Shown here: piece after piece, positions 1 through 8,324 of the stretch
How the letters are laid out: each line of letters begins with the position of its first letter
Position numbering within the stretch: the first letter of the stretch is position 1
Source of the DNA: a virus
Direction: 5' to 3' (one strand)
IMG/VR virus record: IMGVR_UViG_3300032116_000449
Location: 1-42,240 of that record
Length of the DNA: 42,240 nucleotides
Position numbers and translations under genes: made by a program
Notes under the pieces: generated by a model
Told to the model about the DNA's origin: nothing
The model's database searches: none
The model's input: the letters and a program-made list of their open reading frames with translations, nothing else

Positions 1-25
1 GCGTGATACGCATGGCGCGAAGCAT
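1..25 (-). CDS. 5' end of the secreted hydrolase-like gene (partial, window edge)
   Basis: The first 25 bases read, on the minus strand, as the start of the gene that is complete at 40803-41642 (Met-Leu-Arg-Ala-Met-Arg-Ile-Thr). They match 41618-41642 with a single substitution. The endolysin at 40-465 is therefore followed by the same gene as the endolysin copy at the other end of the window, which is the main sign that the two ends join. Confidence 0.8.
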
Positions 26-39
26 AACACAAAAGGCGC

Positions 40-465
40 TCACCGCTTACCGCTTTCCATCATGACGGCCAGCCGCTCCGCTCTGGCCCCCACCTGGGAC
101 GCCCACAGGGACTCGCGCATCCCCTGCGCCGCCGCCGCGTAATCCCCGCGCCGTATCGCCGCAAGCGTGCGGACAAACCCGCGCAGCCGGGGCCAGCCGA
201 GGTTGAAACACATATTCGCCAGCACTTGCCGCCGCACCGGGTCCAGCCGGTCCCACCACGGGATGCCACGGTTCAGGTCGTCGATGGCAATGTCGATATC
301 GTTCTGGAGCAGGTAGCGGATCTCGTCTGTAGACAAGCCGCGATCCGTCAGGTTGCGCCCGACGCCGATGGTCAGCTTGCCTACCGTGTCCGTATACGGG
401 AACGGGCGCACGCCCTCATCGCGCTCCAGATCGGCCACGAGGTGGGCGCGGTCTGCGGCGGTCAT
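40..465 (-). CDS. GH24 (T4-lysozyme type) endolysin, copy 1
   Basis: A 141-residue muralytic lysozyme that would cut the glycan strands of peptidoglycan at lysis. The GH24 signature is clear: Glu17 in the DEG motif, Asp26 after the conserved Tyr24, and Thr32 in KLTIGVG match the Glu-Asp-Thr catalytic triad of this family. There is no signal peptide, so release depends on the holin encoded just upstream, whose stop overlaps this start (ATGA at 462-465). The longer frame opening at 630 has no family support in its first 55 residues, so the start at 465 is preferred. A diverged second copy lies at 41606-42124. Confidence 0.92.
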   Translation of the reverse strand: MTAADRAHLVADLERDEGVRPFPYTDTVGKLTIGVGRNLTDRGLSTDEIRYLLQNDIDIAIDDLNRGIPWWDRLDPVRRQVLANMCFNLGWPRLRGFVRTLAAIRRGDYAAAAQGMRESLWASQVGARAERLAVMMESGKR

Positions 466-722
466 CGACTGTCCAGCTTCCTGTCGATCTTGTCGAGCCG
501 CCGCATGATCTCGTCGAAGTGATTGCTTTCGCGTTCGACGGCCACGCCAAGTTCCCGCTCCGTGGTTGTTCTCGCTGTGAAATAGCCCACGAGCGCGGCC
601 AAGCCAGCAGACACCACGGGTATCAACCAACCAGTCACCTCGGCCTCCATCAACGCTCCTGCGGCCGTGGCTCCTGCGACGGCGGAAGTAATGCCCGTAT
701 CGATTGCGCGGTCGAATGTCAC
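462..722 (-). CDS. Holin-like small membrane protein
   Basis: An 86-residue protein with one convincing membrane span (about residues 30-50) and a charged, probably coiled-coil C-terminus (about 51-86, rich in Glu, Arg and Lys). It starts with GTG at 722, overlapping the stop of the preceding virion gene (GTGA), and its own stop overlaps the endolysin start. Size, topology and direct coupling to a signal-less lysozyme fit a holin that permeabilises the inner membrane. An antiholin or another lysis accessory is possible. The last 39 codons recur identically at 42121-42240. Confidence 0.7.
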   Translation of the reverse strand: MTFDRAIDTGITSAVAGATAAGALMEAEVTGWLIPVVSAGLAALVGYFTARTTTERELGVAVERESNHFDEIMRRLDKIDRKLDSR

Positions 723-2080
723 GGTTCGCTTTCGTTCGTCATCAGCGCCATGAGCGCTGCTCGAACGGCCTCCCCGGTCGGCGCGGCCCCGCGCTGCATC
801 TTGGGGCCGTATTTATAGGCGGCATGGCCGACCTTCATCTGGTTGTTCCGCATGAACTGCGAGAGCAGGCCGAGCAGCGGCACCTTGCCCTGCGCCAATG
901 ACGGAGCCGCGCCAACGATGCCCGGCAGGCTCATAGCGTCACGGTTGCCCGTGCGGACAGCCATGTCCTCCAGCACCTTCGCCGCGTCGAGCGCCTGCCC
1001 CTGCCGCTGCAACAGCGGCGCGGCTTCCGGCACGGCCTGTTTCACGCTGTCCCGCAACGCCCGCTCCGTGGCCTTCCCAGCGGCCACCGACGCGCCCGAG
1101 GCGTCCTTGTCAAAGAAGCTCTTGGCGCGGGCGATCTTGAGCCCTTCGGCGGGCGTCACGTCCGTGCGGAGCGCACGCGGCTGACCGGACCGGAACGACG
1201 CCGAGGGGCCGGTCGTGCCAGTAGCCCGAAGCGGCGGCTTGCCCAGGTTGCGTGCTTCGTTCAGAATGCGGACAAGCGCCGTCTCCAGTGACGGGTCCGC
1301 CACGGCGGTTTCGCCCGTGCGCGCCGACAGCGGCGAATCCTCGATCAGCTCGCGGCCGAAATTCTGGATCGCCGTGCGGTCACGGCCCGGCGTGATCTGG
1401 TTCTCGACGCGCTTCGTGAGCGCGCCCAGGTAGCGCGGGATGCGCGTGGCAATGTCGAGCTTCTTGTCGCCCGCACTGTTGACGACGCCCTGCACTTCCT
1501 TGTCGAGCCCGCTAACAAGCGCCTGCGCGTCGTCGCTCGTCTTGAGCCCTTCCTTAAGAATCGTGTTGGCAATACGATTGCCCACCGCGCTCGGTGTGGT
1601 GCCCTCGATGCCCGCACGACGCCGCAGGAGCGCCACGGACGGCTTCACGGCGGCACTGACCATCGGCACGGCCTTGGACTTCACAAAGCCGCCCAGGGCG
1701 CTCATGCCCTTGCTGACCGCCGCCGGCACCACGGCGTTGACCGCGCCAGTCACCGCCGAGTCGCCCACGGATTCACCCGTGGCGCGAGAGCCGACATACG
1801 CGCCAAGGCCCGCACCCGCAGGCCCACCGAAGAAGCCGCCGCCGAGCGCCAGCGCGCCCGGAAGAGCCTTGTCCCGAGCCGCATCCATCTCGGCGTCGAA
1901 CTTCAGGCCAGACTCGATGCGATCATCCGGCACGCCCTGCGCCTTCATGCGCGAGCGGATGCCCTGCTCGCGTTCGTTCCCGCCCGCCATCCTCCGCACC
2001 GAGGAACTGATGACGTCCTGCGGCGTGTCGTCCGGGAACTCTAGGACGCCGAGCCCTTCCACTTCGACTTCAATGGGCAT
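719..2080 (-). CDS. Putative ejection/internal virion protein with Gly-rich hydrophobic segment
   Basis: 453 residues. The N-terminus (about 1-35) is a small acidic module with the pattern LEFPDDTPQDVI, which I recognise from large internal or tail proteins of short-tailed phages. Next comes a Gly/Ala-rich hydrophobic stretch (about 70-105) that could cross a membrane, then a long helical Ala/Arg/Leu-rich body. Its place as last virion gene before the lysis cassette and after two other helical proteins suggests it is carried in the capsid and ejected with the DNA. No enzymatic motif is seen. The ejection role is inference from position and composition. Confidence 0.6.
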   Translation of the reverse strand: MPIEVEVEGLGVLEFPDDTPQDVISSSVRRMAGGNEREQGIRSRMKAQGVPDDRIESGLKFDAEMDAARDKALPGALALGGGFFGGPAGAGLGAYVGSRATGESVGDSAVTGAVNAVVPAAVSKGMSALGGFVKSKAVPMVSAAVKPSVALLRRRAGIEGTTPSAVGNRIANTILKEGLKTSDDAQALVSGLDKEVQGVVNSAGDKKLDIATRIPRYLGALTKRVENQITPGRDRTAIQNFGRELIEDSPLSARTGETAVADPSLETALVRILNEARNLGKPPLRATGTTGPSASFRSGQPRALRTDVTPAEGLKIARAKSFFDKDASGASVAAGKATERALRDSVKQAVPEAAPLLQRQGQALDAAKVLEDMAVRTGNRDAMSLPGIVGAAPSLAQGKVPLLGLLSQFMRNNQMKVGHAAYKYGPKMQRGAAPTGEAVRAALMALMTNESEP

Positions 2081-2083
2081 CGT

Positions 2084-3154
2084 CTACTCCCCGATGGGGT
2101 TGCCGTTGCGGTCCATCCTGATCCGTCGCGTGGGCGTTGCGCCCGCAGGCGGCGCAGGCGCACTCTCGCCGGGACCGTCCACGTCCCGCGTCACCAGCGC
2201 CGGGTCGATGCCGTATTCCCGCGCAATCGCCTCGATCTGCGTTTTCGACTCGGCGGCGGCACGCGCCTGATTCGCCGCGAACGTCGTCGCCAGTTGCACG
2301 AACTTCTCCAGTTCGGGGACGGGCACGGACGCGCCGCCCTTCTGCAACTGCTCGGCCGCGCCCTGAATGCGCGACAGCAACGCCTGCCCGGCCGACGACC
2401 GGGCGTATTCCGATTCGCGCACCACGCTCACCGGGTCGAGGATCTTCTGGAACGTCACGAGCACCGCCTGCGAGCCCGCCGCCATGTCCCCACGCTTCGC
2501 CGCGTCGATGCCCGCCTGCATCTGCCGCAACTGCATCCCGACCTCACGCGCCGCCCGCGACTCCAGATCGAACGACTTGCGGAGCGACTGCGTGGCCCCG
2601 AACTTCTGCCCCGGCGTCATGCTCGGCGGCTCAGGGGCCGACCGATACCGTGCCGCCGCGCCCGCCTGCGCGTCCGCGACCGCCCGCGCATGATCCACGG
2701 ACTGCTTGTTCTTGGCCGCGATCTCGCCCTCGTCCATGAAGTCTTCGTCGGTGACGTTCTTCACGCCGATCTTCTGCGCGTTGAACAGCTTCCGCACACG
2801 CGCCGGCACGGTCTGGTCCGCGTTGAACGCCTCTTCGGCGGCACGCGATTCTTCCTCGTTGTTGATGCGCGTCAGGTTGACACGCTGACGCTCCTGCTGG
2901 GCGCGCATGTCCGCGATGCCCGACTGCTGCATCTCCTCGTTCGCCTGCGTGTCGCGGAAGTCCATTTCGCGCCCACGGATCTTCACCATGTCGCCGTGCT
3001 GCTGCGCGTCCTGCGCGATCCGCGCCTGCTGGATAGCTTCCTGCGCCTGCTGCGCCCGCACCTGTTCCTGGAACTTCTGCTGCGCGAGCCGCTGCACGAT
3101 GATGTCGTCGAGCGCATCCGTTGCGCCCGCGCCGATGAGTCCACTGATGCCCAT
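2084..3154 (-). CDS. Putative ejection protein, Gln/Ala-rich coiled coil
   Basis: 356 residues. A short Gly-rich hydrophobic N-terminus (about 1-18) is followed by a long Gln/Ala/Arg-rich helical region (about 20-110) and a further helical region, ending in a Pro-rich tail. The composition resembles internal virion proteins that form a trans-envelope channel during podovirus infection. It is packed tightly between two similar genes, with a 3-bp gap to 2080 and a 9-bp gap to 3164. No catalytic motif is visible, so the role is inferred from context. Confidence 0.6.
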   Translation of the reverse strand: MGISGLIGAGATDALDDIIVQRLAQQKFQEQVRAQQAQEAIQQARIAQDAQQHGDMVKIRGREMDFRDTQANEEMQQSGIADMRAQQERQRVNLTRINNEEESRAAEEAFNADQTVPARVRKLFNAQKIGVKNVTDEDFMDEGEIAAKNKQSVDHARAVADAQAGAAARYRSAPEPPSMTPGQKFGATQSLRKSFDLESRAAREVGMQLRQMQAGIDAAKRGDMAAGSQAVLVTFQKILDPVSVVRESEYARSSAGQALLSRIQGAAEQLQKGGASVPVPELEKFVQLATTFAANQARAAAESKTQIEAIAREYGIDPALVTRDVDGPGESAPAPPAGATPTRRIRMDRNGNPIGE

Positions 3155-3163
3155 GTCAGGCTC

Positions 3164-3793
3164 CTAGACGCCGAATCCGGCGCGGGAGACGCCGTTCATT
3201 TCCGGCATCCCGCCGCCACCGCCCATGCCCGCCATCGAGCCGCCCGCGCTGCCGAGTAGCCCGATCAGGCTCAGAATCGACTCGCCGCGCCCCGGCTTCT
3301 TGTAGCCGCCCATCTGGGGCGCGGCCACGGTGCCATCCCGCACGAAGTCCGTCGCCGCCGGGACATCGCTCTTCGTGAGCAGGGCCATAAGCGCCTGCCG
3401 CTGCATCTCCGCGCCGCCCTGCCGCGCCCCCGCGTTCAGCAGCGCCGAGGGGTCAATCCCGCCCGACACCTGCCCCATGCGGATACCGGACGGCGGCGTG
3501 ATCTTCGCGCTCTGCATGTTCTGGATGAGTGAGCCGAGGAGGGCCTGCCTCATCCGCACGTTCGGGGCCTGCATCCCGAGCTGCGCCCGGTTCAGCGTGG
3601 CCTGTTCCTGCTGGCCGAGCAGGTTGTTGCGAGCGTTCTGCTGAATGCCGAACTGCGAGAGGGCCTGCTGATTCTGCGTCTGGGCGAAGTTGTTCTGATT
3701 CGCCCGTTCCGCCGCCGCACCCTTGCCCGCGCCGCCCGCGATCTTGCCGATCAGTCCAGCGCCCGCCGCGATTGCCAACAGTGGAAGTGCCAT
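3164..3793 (-). CDS. Small virion/ejection-type protein
   Basis: 209 residues. The N-terminus (about 1-22) is hydrophobic and Gly/Ala-rich and could insert in a membrane. A Gln/Asn-rich helical middle and a Gly/Met-rich C-terminus follow. Similar small proteins with a hydrophobic start sit next to the ejection proteins of short-tailed phages. It lies in the middle of the late operon with about 10-bp gaps on each side and is surely co-transcribed with its neighbours. The function is inferred only from position and composition. Confidence 0.6.
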   Translation of the reverse strand: MALPLLAIAAGAGLIGKIAGGAGKGAAAERANQNNFAQTQNQQALSQFGIQQNARNNLLGQQEQATLNRAQLGMQAPNVRMRQALLGSLIQNMQSAKITPPSGIRMGQVSGGIDPSALLNAGARQGGAEMQRQALMALLTKSDVPAATDFVRDGTVAAPQMGGYKKPGRGESILSLIGLLGSAGGSMAGMGGGGGMPEMNGVSRAGFGV

Positions 3794-3803
3794 TGTTCGT
3801 CTC

Positions 3804-4937
3804 CTACAGCCCGGCCAGGATCGACTGAAGCGCCTGGTTGTTCATCTGGTTCTGAAGCGCCGTGTAGTTGAAGCCGAGCTGGTCGCGGCCGAGCCCCAAC
3901 TGGTTCGTGGCGTGCTTGTCGCCCAGCATGGCGTTGAGGTAGCCGAGGCCCAACTGCCCGCGTCCCAACTGCCCTTGCAGGTTCGTCGCGCCGTACTGCT
4001 GCGACATCCCGAGGCCCTGCATCAGCCGGTCGATCTGGCCCTGCCGCTCGTTCCGCATCAGTTCCGCCTCGAACCCGGTCGAGCGCGTGGCCGCATCGTT
4101 CTCGATGCCCGCGAGGTTCGCATCGAACCCCCCCGTGCCGAGCGTGCCGCGTGCCGCGTTGCGCTCCGCCGCCGCGAGCCGCTGCCGCCCCGTCGCCTGA
4201 CTGTTCGCCCGGTCGAACGCGGCGCGTTCCGCCGCGAGCGCCGGGTTGTTCTGGTCGAGCGACACCGGCACCTCGCCCTTAATCAGCTTCATGAGCTGTT
4301 CGCGCTGCTGCGCCTCAAGGCTCTGGGGCGTCGTCGGCGCGGGGCCACCGGGAGCCGCAGGCGTGCCCGGCGCACCGAGGCCGGGATTCTGGAGGTTGCC
4401 GGAATACTGCCCGACCGCGCCGAGCGCCTTCTGCAACGTCTCGGGCGTCACCGCGCCGCCCGTGTAGCCCACATACTTCACGAGCGCCTGCTGTTCCTCC
4501 GGGCTCATCGCCCGGCCGAACTTCTGCTGGAACGCGCCCTGCACCTGGGAGAGCGCCGCGTTCGGGTCGCCAGGGGCGGCAGGAGCCGCCGCCGGCTGCA
4601 CCGCCGCCGTCGCCGGAGCCTGACCGACCTGCTGCGGGGGCAGGGGCGTTGTGGCCCGCGTCACGGCATCGCCCGGCTGCGCGGGCATAGGCGAGACAGG
4701 AGGCGGCGTCCCAGCGGGCGGGGCCTGCGCCGCCCCACCGATGGCGTCGAAGCCGCCACCAAACTGCGCGGGGGGCTTCGCGCCGCCGAGCGCGCCGAAA
4801 GGCGAGGCCGGGGCCGGGGCCGGGGACGATGGCGGCTGTGCGCCGCCGATTGCGCCGAACGGGTTCGCGGCCTGTCCCTGCGGGGCCTGCTGCGGCGGGC
4901 GCTTCGTCGGGTCCAGCGCGTTCAGGTCTGGCGTCAT
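3804..4937 (-). CDS. Pro/Gln/Ala-rich virion protein
   Basis: 377 residues from ATG 4937, which overlaps the stop of the upstream gene (TGATG). The N-terminal third is low-complexity, rich in Pro, Ala, Gly and Gln. A small folded-looking module follows (about 130-170, including FGRAMSPEEQQALVKYVG), then a long Gln/Asn/Arg-rich helical C-terminus. The open frame extends to 5156 but that part overlaps the previous gene, so 4937 is used. Its place between tail-tip and ejection genes suggests a virion component. No enzyme motif is seen. Confidence 0.6.
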   Translation of the reverse strand: MTPDLNALDPTKRPPQQAPQGQAANPFGAIGGAQPPSSPAPAPASPFGALGGAKPPAQFGGGFDAIGGAAQAPPAGTPPPVSPMPAQPGDAVTRATTPLPPQQVGQAPATAAVQPAAAPAAPGDPNAALSQVQGAFQQKFGRAMSPEEQQALVKYVGYTGGAVTPETLQKALGAVGQYSGNLQNPGLGAPGTPAAPGGPAPTTPQSLEAQQREQLMKLIKGEVPVSLDQNNPALAAERAAFDRANSQATGRQRLAAAERNAARGTLGTGGFDANLAGIENDAATRSTGFEAELMRNERQGQIDRLMQGLGMSQQYGATNLQGQLGRGQLGLGYLNAMLGDKHATNQLGLGRDQLGFNYTALQNQMNNQALQSILAGL

Positions 4938-5884
4938 CAGATCAGCTCCTCTCCCCGGATCATCTGGATCAACGCCTGCTGTTCGGCCTCCGGTGTGCCG
5001 CCCCCCTGCAAGTCCTCGATGCGCTTGATGATGTCGGTCAGCGGGTCGCTGCCAGCGAGGATGGTCTGGAGGTTCGGCAGGCCCATGCCGCCGCCCATCC
5101 CGCCCATCCCGCCGCCGCCCATGTCGCCACCCTCCCCCTCGGGCATCCACGCCCACGCGGCCCCGCTGTTGTTGCCGAGGTCGAACGCCTGCCCGACGTC
5201 CACGACCCCCACCGGCGAGCCGCTTTCAAAGTCACTCAGCACGCCGCCGAAGTCGATCTTGTCGCCCACGCCGCCTTCGACGAGGCGGGCATTCGGGAAC
5301 GCCCGTTTGAAGTCGGGGTCGTTCACGGCCTGCCGCAGTCCTTCCGGCGTGTTCGGATACCGCTGTGCGATGCGGCCGAACGTATTCTTGACGCTGTTCG
5401 CGGCCTTGTCGTCATAGCCCGCGCCCGACGTGTTGAAGCCGCTCATCGTGCCCGGCCCGCCGCCGTAGGTCAGCGACTTGCGCCACTCCCGATCCGCGCC
5501 GCCGGCCGAGGGGGTGCCCATGTCGGCCCCGCCCGTCACGCCGCTGTTCGGCCCGCCGAGCGGATTGCCGCCGCCCATGCCGATCGACATCAGCCCGTTG
5601 AACGCGCCCTGCCGCTGCTGCTGCGACAGGTGCGCGTGACGCGGGTCACTCATGAAGTCGTTCTGCACGTCGCCCATCGGCCGCGCACCCGGCGGGCGAA
5701 TCGCGCCGCCCTGACCGAACGACGGATTACTCACGCCGCCGGGGCCATACCCGCTGGCCGGGTCCGCGTCTCGCGGATCGACACTGCCGGGCCGATACGG
5801 CGTCGGCTGCGTCCGCATCCCCGGATTCCACTGGCGTACCGGCTGCTGTTCGTCGTCCTGCTCGTTATAGCGTTCGTATGACAT
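4937..5884 (-). CDS. Virion protein with a compact central domain and Gly/Met-rich tail
   Basis: 315 residues. The N-terminal half is disordered (Pro, Gly, Gln). A compact domain at about 170-235 (pattern FGRIAQRYPNTPEGL followed by GDKIDFGG and PVGVVDV) is of a kind I associate with phage tail-tip or structural proteins, but I cannot name a family. A Gly/Met-rich stretch (about 255-275) and a helical C-terminus follow. It sits in the tail/ejection part of the late operon, 6 bp after the preceding gene. Structural role is likely, precise role unknown. Confidence 0.6.
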   Translation of the reverse strand: MSYERYNEQDDEQQPVRQWNPGMRTQPTPYRPGSVDPRDADPASGYGPGGVSNPSFGQGGAIRPPGARPMGDVQNDFMSDPRHAHLSQQQRQGAFNGLMSIGMGGGNPLGGPNSGVTGGADMGTPSAGGADREWRKSLTYGGGPGTMSGFNTSGAGYDDKAANSVKNTFGRIAQRYPNTPEGLRQAVNDPDFKRAFPNARLVEGGVGDKIDFGGVLSDFESGSPVGVVDVGQAFDLGNNSGAAWAWMPEGEGGDMGGGGMGGMGGGMGLPNLQTILAGSDPLTDIIKRIEDLQGGGTPEAEQQALIQMIRGEELI

Positions 5885-5890
5885 GGCGTC

Positions 5891-6406
5891 CTACTGCGTG
5901 ATGGGGAACGTAATCGTGCCTTCGGTCCAGGTGTTATCGGACGTGGTGAGCGTCCAGTTCGACGCCGAGTTGTATTTGTAGAGATTGATCTGCGTCAGCT
6001 CCGCGTTGAGCCGCGCCAGTCCAATCCCTTCCGTGCCCGCATCGTCGTAGTAGTGGACGCCGGGGCTGCGCTTCGTGGGGCGGATACCATCCGGGAGCCG
6101 GATATTGAGCTGCGTGCTGCCGCCGCCCACGTCGCTGCGCTCGATGCGCCACTGCACCTCGCACGTATCCCCCACGATGCGATAGGCCAGCAACTTTTGG
6201 TCGTCGCTGGTGACGCCCCACGTCATCGTGCCGCCGCCTGTGTAGCGTGTGGCGTCGTGCGCCACATCGACCCACGAGAACTTGTGCGTGCCGTCTGGGC
6301 GATGATCCACGCCCCAGCCGAGCGAGATGGCTTTGCCCATGTCGCTGATCGTCTGCGCCACTTCCCGCAGCGACAGGAACGACCGCAGCCCCGTGGGAAT
6401 CCTCAC
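5891..6406 (-). CDS. Small tail-region structural protein
   Basis: 171 residues starting at a GTG (6406) that overlaps the stop of the nozzle-like gene (GTGA). The N-terminal about 35 residues are helical and the rest is beta-rich with many Thr, Gly and Trp, as in tail or fibre-base proteins. There is no signal peptide or catalytic motif. The tight coupling to the 639-residue gene upstream suggests that both products belong to the same tail assembly. Confidence 0.6.
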   Translation of the reverse strand: MRIPTGLRSFLSLREVAQTISDMGKAISLGWGVDHRPDGTHKFSWVDVAHDATRYTGGGTMTWGVTSDDQKLLAYRIVGDTCEVQWRIERSDVGGGSTQLNIRLPDGIRPTKRSPGVHYYDDAGTEGIGLARLNAELTQINLYKYNSASNWTLTTSDNTWTEGTITFPITQ

Positions 6407-8322
6407 AGCGCCTCCGCGTCGGTGTAGGGCACGATCACCATGTCACACGGCTCAGTGAACGCCGCCGACGTGGACGTGATCCACACCGCCAGCGCATACG
6501 CATCGGCCCACGACAGCCCTTCGCACTTGGCCGCATGTCGCCCGGCCTCCCCGCCGATAATGCCAGGCGCGGGGGCCGTGTCCGTCAGGATGTCCGTGCC
6601 GCCGTAGTTCCGCACGAACGTCAGCGTGATCGCCGCGTTCTTGTGCTTCCAGACGATCGGCTCGTCGATACGGGCGTGCTTGATGCCGCCGCCGAACGTC
6701 CGCGTGGGCGAGTAGGCCCGCGCTGTATACGTCTGCGACAGATCCTCCCCGAGCGACGGATTCGGCGTGGCGAGCAGATCCCCGCCATCCAGTGCCGTGC
6801 CCGCCAGGAGGAGCTTGGTGTTGTAGACCGCCATCGACCGGACCCGCAGCGTGTTGAAGCTGCCCGAGCCCTCGGCGTAGATGTTCGTGGACCAGCCGCC
6901 GCTCAACATGCCGTTGCGCGTGACCATGAAGTCGATCCGTAACACGCGGGTTTCGTTCTTCGCGGACGTGGACCAGTGAATCTCACGCGCCAGCGGGTCA
7001 TACCCCGCCGCGTAGGTGCTGGCCGCAATCGTCTCGAACGTCGAGCCGGGGATCACCCAATCCTCGCCCAGCCACTGCAAGCCAGACGCCGGGCTGTAGC
7101 GATACGGCCCGGAGTCCGACATGAAGTACACGCCCGTGGACGACGCGGTGGAATCGACCGAGACGATGCCGTCGTTGGACGCCGCCCCGACGCCCGACGC
7201 CACACGTTCGGGCCGGAAGGGCGTGTCGGTCTGCCCCGTCTCCACCAGCCGCCAGAGGCTCGTCTTCGTGAACACGTAGACCGAGCCATCGACCGTCGAA
7301 GCGAGCCCCGTGATCTCCGAGCCGTCCTCGTTGTTGATGTCGAGGTAGTAGCGCGAGGCCGACGTTTGCGTGATGGACTCGTCGTCCCCCGCGTCCGTCA
7401 CGCCCAGCGGGCGCGTGAACCACACCCGGCGGGGCGATGGCGTGGTCTGTCCCGACGAGGCGCTGGTTTCCCACGCCCCGGCCAGAATCAGGCGCTCGCC
7501 GTTCGTCGCCAGGAACTTACACGACGGCGGCGGCACATACAGGCCCGCCTCGGGCGCAATGACGCCGCCGCTATAGGCGACGGGATCGGTGTTGTCGTCG
7601 TAAGTCGTCGTGGCGACCGCAATCAGACCACTGATGTTGTAGTAGGTCGTGCCGTTGCTGCTGCCGTAGACACACCAATGGGTCGCGCCGTCCACGGTCG
7701 TCGGCTTCGTCACCCGTGCCGCCGTGCCCGCGCCGCTCGGCGTGAACGACACGACAGGCCCCAGCTCCGACGTGGCCGACGTCACGCCCGTGGTGCCGTT
7801 GTAGATGCGGAACTGGATCTTGTAGTAGCGGAGCGTGGCCGCATACGCGCCCGCGCCCGTGTTGGCGACCGTCGCCGCCGCCGGGGCCACGAGGCCCACG
7901 CGCCGCACGCTCGTGCCGTCCCAGACGTGCAAGCGGTTCTGGTCGCTGTTGTACGCCATGAACACTTTGCCGTTGTGGCAGGCAAAGGACGGCTGACCAT
8001 CGGCCGTCGTGTCCGAGAGCGTGACGCTGGTGTTCGACCGGAACGCGGACAGCGTGCCACTGCCCGTCACCGCCCAGATCGCTTCGGTGCCGTTGATGCG
8101 CTCCGTGAAGACGTAGCGGATCGACGCCGTGGGACCGCCAGACGTGCTCACCGCCTCCAGCCCCGGACGCGGCTGCAACACGCGAGAATCGCTCAGACGC
8201 ACGTTAGTGGCATACGACGTGTAGCCGTCCGGGATGCCCGTTTCGGCCGTCGTGCCATAGCTCTCCCCGGCCGTCTCTATGGCCCCGAGATTGCGATCCA
8301 ACTTCCAGAGTCCCGACAGCAT
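6403..8322 (-). CDS. Tail nozzle-like beta-rich protein
   Basis: 639 residues, almost entirely beta with repeated Trp/Gly/Tyr-containing blades (for example around 70-130, 270-300 and 330-420) and a fibronectin-like segment (about 160-250). It is the largest tail gene. The N-terminus (GYTSYATNVRLSDSRVLQPRPG) resembles the opening of proteins that form the tail nozzle or tubular protein B of short-tailed phages, where a beta-propeller body is usual. Its place after the connector-type gene and before the ejection genes fits. The nozzle call rests on fold impression and order. Confidence 0.65.
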   Translation of the reverse strand: MLSGLWKLDRNLGAIETAGESYGTTAETGIPDGYTSYATNVRLSDSRVLQPRPGLEAVSTSGGPTASIRYVFTERINGTEAIWAVTGSGTLSAFRSNTSVTLSDTTADGQPSFACHNGKVFMAYNSDQNRLHVWDGTSVRRVGLVAPAAATVANTGAGAYAATLRYYKIQFRIYNGTTGVTSATSELGPVVSFTPSGAGTAARVTKPTTVDGATHWCVYGSSNGTTYYNISGLIAVATTTYDDNTDPVAYSGGVIAPEAGLYVPPPSCKFLATNGERLILAGAWETSASSGQTTPSPRRVWFTRPLGVTDAGDDESITQTSASRYYLDINNEDGSEITGLASTVDGSVYVFTKTSLWRLVETGQTDTPFRPERVASGVGAASNDGIVSVDSTASSTGVYFMSDSGPYRYSPASGLQWLGEDWVIPGSTFETIAASTYAAGYDPLAREIHWSTSAKNETRVLRIDFMVTRNGMLSGGWSTNIYAEGSGSFNTLRVRSMAVYNTKLLLAGTALDGGDLLATPNPSLGEDLSQTYTARAYSPTRTFGGGIKHARIDEPIVWKHKNAAITLTFVRNYGGTDILTDTAPAPGIIGGEAGRHAAKCEGLSWADAYALAVWITSTSAAFTEPCDMVIVPYTDAEAL

Positions 8323-8324
8323 GA

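Noticed and set aside
3723-5417. Long plus-strand open frame (564 codons) opposite virion genes
   Set aside because: Arg/Pro-rich shadow of GC-rich minus-strand genes, with no domain, start signal or fit to the operon.
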